Assembly: GCA_020630675.1 (NCBI GenBank)
Contig: JAHDIR010000030.1
Location: forward strand, 1-35,463
From: Bdellovibrionales bacterium
Lineage (GTDB): Bacteria; Bdellovibrionota; Bdellovibrionia; Bdellovibrionales; UBA1609
DNA: 35,463 bases
Direction of reading: 5' to 3'
A program made the position numbers and the translations under genes. This document shows, piece after piece, positions 33,503-35,463 of this stretch (its first letter is position 1; each line of letters starts with the position of its first letter). The notes below the pieces were generated by a model. It saw only the letters and a list, made by a program, of their open reading frames with translations, ran no database searches and was not told the origin of the DNA.

Positions 33503-34970
33503 TGCTAGGCCTCCCTTCAAAAGATGTCATTTTTTCTAAAGCTCGAGCCACACCTAAAAGCTTTGTCTCTTCAAAGTGAGAAGCTGTTAATTGTATACCA
33601 ATAGGTAAGCCATCTTTAGATAATGACGTTGGCAAACTCAAGCCTGGCAATCCAGCCAAGTTTGTTGAAGTTGTAAAAATATCATTTTTATACATAGTGA
33701 TTGGATCAGATATTCTCTCGCCAATCTTAAAAGCCGGGGTCGTGGTCACCGGACTCAAAATAACATCACACTGTTTAAAAGCACTAACAAAATCTTGTCT
33801 TAACAAATTTCTAACCTGGCAAGCTTTGTTGTAATAAGCATCGTAATAACCGCTCGACAAAGTAAAGGTGCCCAATGAGATTCTTCGCTTCACCTCAGCT
33901 CCAAAACCTTCTCCACGATTTCTACAATAAAAATCGAGCAGGTCAGCCGCCGGTTTTTCTGAAAAATTTGAACGGTGTCCAAAACGAACACCATCATACC
34001 TTGCTAAATTACTTGAAGCTTCACTAGTGGCAATAATATAATAGATCGGCACCGAGTATTTAGTGTGAGGAATGCTGACTTCAACAAATTCACAACCCAT
34101 GCTCTCTAGGTTTTTTTTAGCCGACTCCACAGCCTTTTCAACGTCCGGATCTATACTGTCTTGAAAATACTCCTTAGGCAATCCAACCTTAAGGCCTTTT
34201 AAACTTACGTTTTCTGTGCTGCTTGACCATGATTCAACTTTTTCTTTGGATGTTGTTGAGTCAAACTCATCATAACCACAAATAGACTCTAGCACTAAGC
34301 TGGAATCTTCAATCGTTCTAGAAAGTGGACCCGCCTGATCCAAGCTCGAAGCAAAGGCAACAATTCCATAACGACTGACACGACCATAGGTTGGCTTAAC
34401 TCCAACCACTCCACAAAAACTAGCCGGCTGTCGAATGGACCCTCCAGTATCAGTTCCTATGGAAATGGGAGCCATTCTAGCCGCAACGGCCGCAGCAGAA
34501 CCACCGCTAGATCCCCCTGGTACAAATTCAGTATTCCATGGGTTTTTGCAATTTCCAAAAAAAGAGGTTTCATTACTAGAGCCCATAGCAAATTCATCTT
34601 GATTACATTTACCAATAACAATGGCTCCACTTTTTTCTAAACGATTGACCACTGTTGCCGAGTAAGGCGGGATAAAGTTTTCAAGCATTTTTGAGCCTGC
34701 CGTAGTTTTTAGCCCATTGGTGCAAAGCATATCTTTAACGGCAACCGGAACACCACCCAGTATCCCAATGTCTTCGCCCTTAGCCAATTTTTGATCAACA
34801 GCTTGAGCTTGATCCATGGCCTTTTCATTCAGGCTAATAAAGGCATTGAGCTCTCCATCATGACTTTCAATTTGCGATAAAAAAGCCTGCATAACTTCCG
34901 TGGCTTTAAATTTTTTTGAAACTAAACCTGCATTGATTTCTTTAGCTGTTAAGTTTGTAATTTCTGACAT
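33495..34970 (-). CDS. gatA: Asp/Glu-tRNA(Asn/Gln) amidotransferase subunit A
   Basis: 491 residues from ATG 34970 (GGAG six bases upstream); a GTG start at 34982 lies four codons earlier without a site. It hydrolyses glutamine to supply ammonia. The amidase-signature Ser-cisSer-Lys triad is present: Lys in GVPVAVKDMLC, and serines in PGGSSGGSAAAVAARMAP and GTDTGGSIRQPASF. It forms the heterotrimer with GatB and GatC, needed when glutaminyl- or asparaginyl-tRNA synthetase is missing. gatC ends 12 bases upstream. Confidence 0.97.
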   Translation of the reverse strand: MSEITNLTAKEINAGLVSKKFKATEVMQAFLSQIESHDGELNAFISLNEKAMDQAQAVDQKLAKGEDIGILGGVPVAVKDMLCTNGLKTTAGSKMLENFIPPYSATVVNRLEKSGAIVIGKCNQDEFAMGSSNETSFFGNCKNPWNTEFVPGGSSGGSAAAVAARMAPISIGTDTGGSIRQPASFCGVVGVKPTYGRVSRYGIVAFASSLDQAGPLSRTIEDSSLVLESICGYDEFDSTTSKEKVESWSSSTENVSLKGLKVGLPKEYFQDSIDPDVEKAVESAKKNLESMGCEFVEVSIPHTKYSVPIYYIIATSEASSNLARYDGVRFGHRSNFSEKPAADLLDFYCRNRGEGFGAEVKRRISLGTFTLSSGYYDAYYNKACQVRNLLRQDFVSAFKQCDVILSPVTTTPAFKIGERISDPITMYKNDIFTTSTNLAGLPGLSLPTSLSKDGLPIGIQLTASHFEETKLLGVARALEKMTSFEGRPSNV

Positions 34971-34981
34971 AAGCTTCTCCA

Positions 34982-35251
34982 CTAAACCACTGGAGGAACT
35001 TGAAATAAGTTCCCTTTAACTTCTGGTGCATTTTCCATCACTTGATCAATATTTTCCCATACAACCGGTTTATCATCCCTTAACTTTTGACCAACCTCAA
35101 CGGGAGTGACCATTGGCTCAATACCGGAAGTGTCGACTTCATTCAGTTCATTAAAATAAGAGAGAATAGAGTCCATTTGTGTTTTAAATTGTACTTTTTC
35201 TTCTTCGGTTAGGTTTAAGCGAGCAAGAGTTGCTACTTTGTCTATATCCAT
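34982..35251 (-). CDS. gatC: Asp/Glu-tRNA(Asn/Gln) amidotransferase subunit C
   Basis: 89 residues, usual length. VATLARLNLTEEEKVQFKTQMDSILSYFNELNEVDTSGIEPM continues to RDDKPV, the standard GatC pattern. It wraps around GatA and stabilises the complex. CTGGAG stands before the ATG. First gene of the gatCAB-ppx operon as seen. Confidence 0.95.
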   Translation of the reverse strand: MDIDKVATLARLNLTEEEKVQFKTQMDSILSYFNELNEVDTSGIEPMVTPVEVGQKLRDDKPVVWENIDQVMENAPEVKGNLFQVPPVV

Positions 35252-35274
35252 AATTTCTCCAGAAAAGTTAGTAT

Positions 35275-35400
35275 TTACTGATAAACCGGAAAGCTAGGTT
35301 TGTCTAGTTTACTTTTACCAACAAGCTGTCTTAAAAGGCCTATAAAAGGGCTCTTCCGTTCACAATATACATATTTTTTATCACCGATATCTAGCCCCCC
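35275..35400 (-). other. Short open stretch upstream of gatC, no usual start codon
   Basis: A 41-codon frame reading ...DKKYVYCERKSPFIGLLRQ LVGKSKLDKPSFPVYQ before TAA at 35275. It looks protein-like and a GAGGGGGG SD-like run precedes it, but no ATG, GTG or TTG is in frame. It may be a remnant, a gene with a rare start or chance. The rest to 35463 shows nothing else. Confidence 0.25.
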
Positions 35401-35463
35401 TCAAAACAAATAAAGTTAAGCTCAATTTTGTTCTTCTTCCCCTGAATTTATTTGTTATTTTTC

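Overview
The window is AT-rich, densely packed DNA from a Gram-negative bacterium. It encodes many signal-peptide proteins, lipoproteins and outer-membrane beta-barrels (some ending in Phe), a PilZ protein, a Rho with a long disordered N-terminus, and GatCAB. The gene content and the run rho-prfA-prmC-murA fit a Bdellovibrio-like or related deltaproteobacterial-type lineage. That placement is inference; no marker settles it. At least four genes appear to start with TTG, one with a clear SD (7011) and others coupled to the gene before.

Layout. (1) 1-8000 is mostly envelope genes: a BlaI/BlaR1-type regulator pair with an operator array, an apparently inactive GT51 peptidoglycan glycosyltransferase relative, a cysteine-repeat secreted protein, a secreted protein/ECF sigma/anti-sigma operon, an NTF2-like anchored protein, and an overlapping lipoprotein propeller plus beta-barrel pair. 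(2) 8141-11918 holds an unusual protein with two CxxCH haem sites joined to a predicted outer-membrane barrel, then an SSS-family symporter coupled to a small membrane partner. (3) 12069-13216 is a tRNA-Ser(UGA) followed by decayed DNA and a small two-gene module bracketed by two related palindromes with a TACGGACAC core. (4) 13228-17526 carries accessory metabolism: a secreted protein, a Nudix hydrolase, a choline-monooxygenase-like Rieske oxygenase and a pectate-lyase-like lipoprotein. (5) 17718-27383 is a long leftward housekeeping run: rho, prfA, prmC, murA, a GYF/TPR membrane protein, a small membrane protein and serS. (6) 27724-31042 has PilZ, a two-LysM acidic/proline-rich membrane protein, a DUF192 lipoprotein and an envelope protein preceded by a heptanucleotide tandem repeat. 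(7) 31170-35251 is gatC-gatA-gatB-ppx/gppA, leftward.

How the genes fit together. The housekeeping blocks serve translation (SerS with tRNA-Ser, RF1 and its methylase PrmC, GatCAB amidation of misacylated tRNA), transcription termination (Rho) and cell-wall synthesis (MurA). The accessory blocks mostly deal with the envelope and its signalling. No complete defence system, CRISPR array, prophage or intact transposon was seen. The best candidates for something undescribed are the dihaem-barrel fusion, the degenerate GT51 protein, the REP-like bracketed module after the tRNA, and the secreted-protein/ECF-sigma operon.
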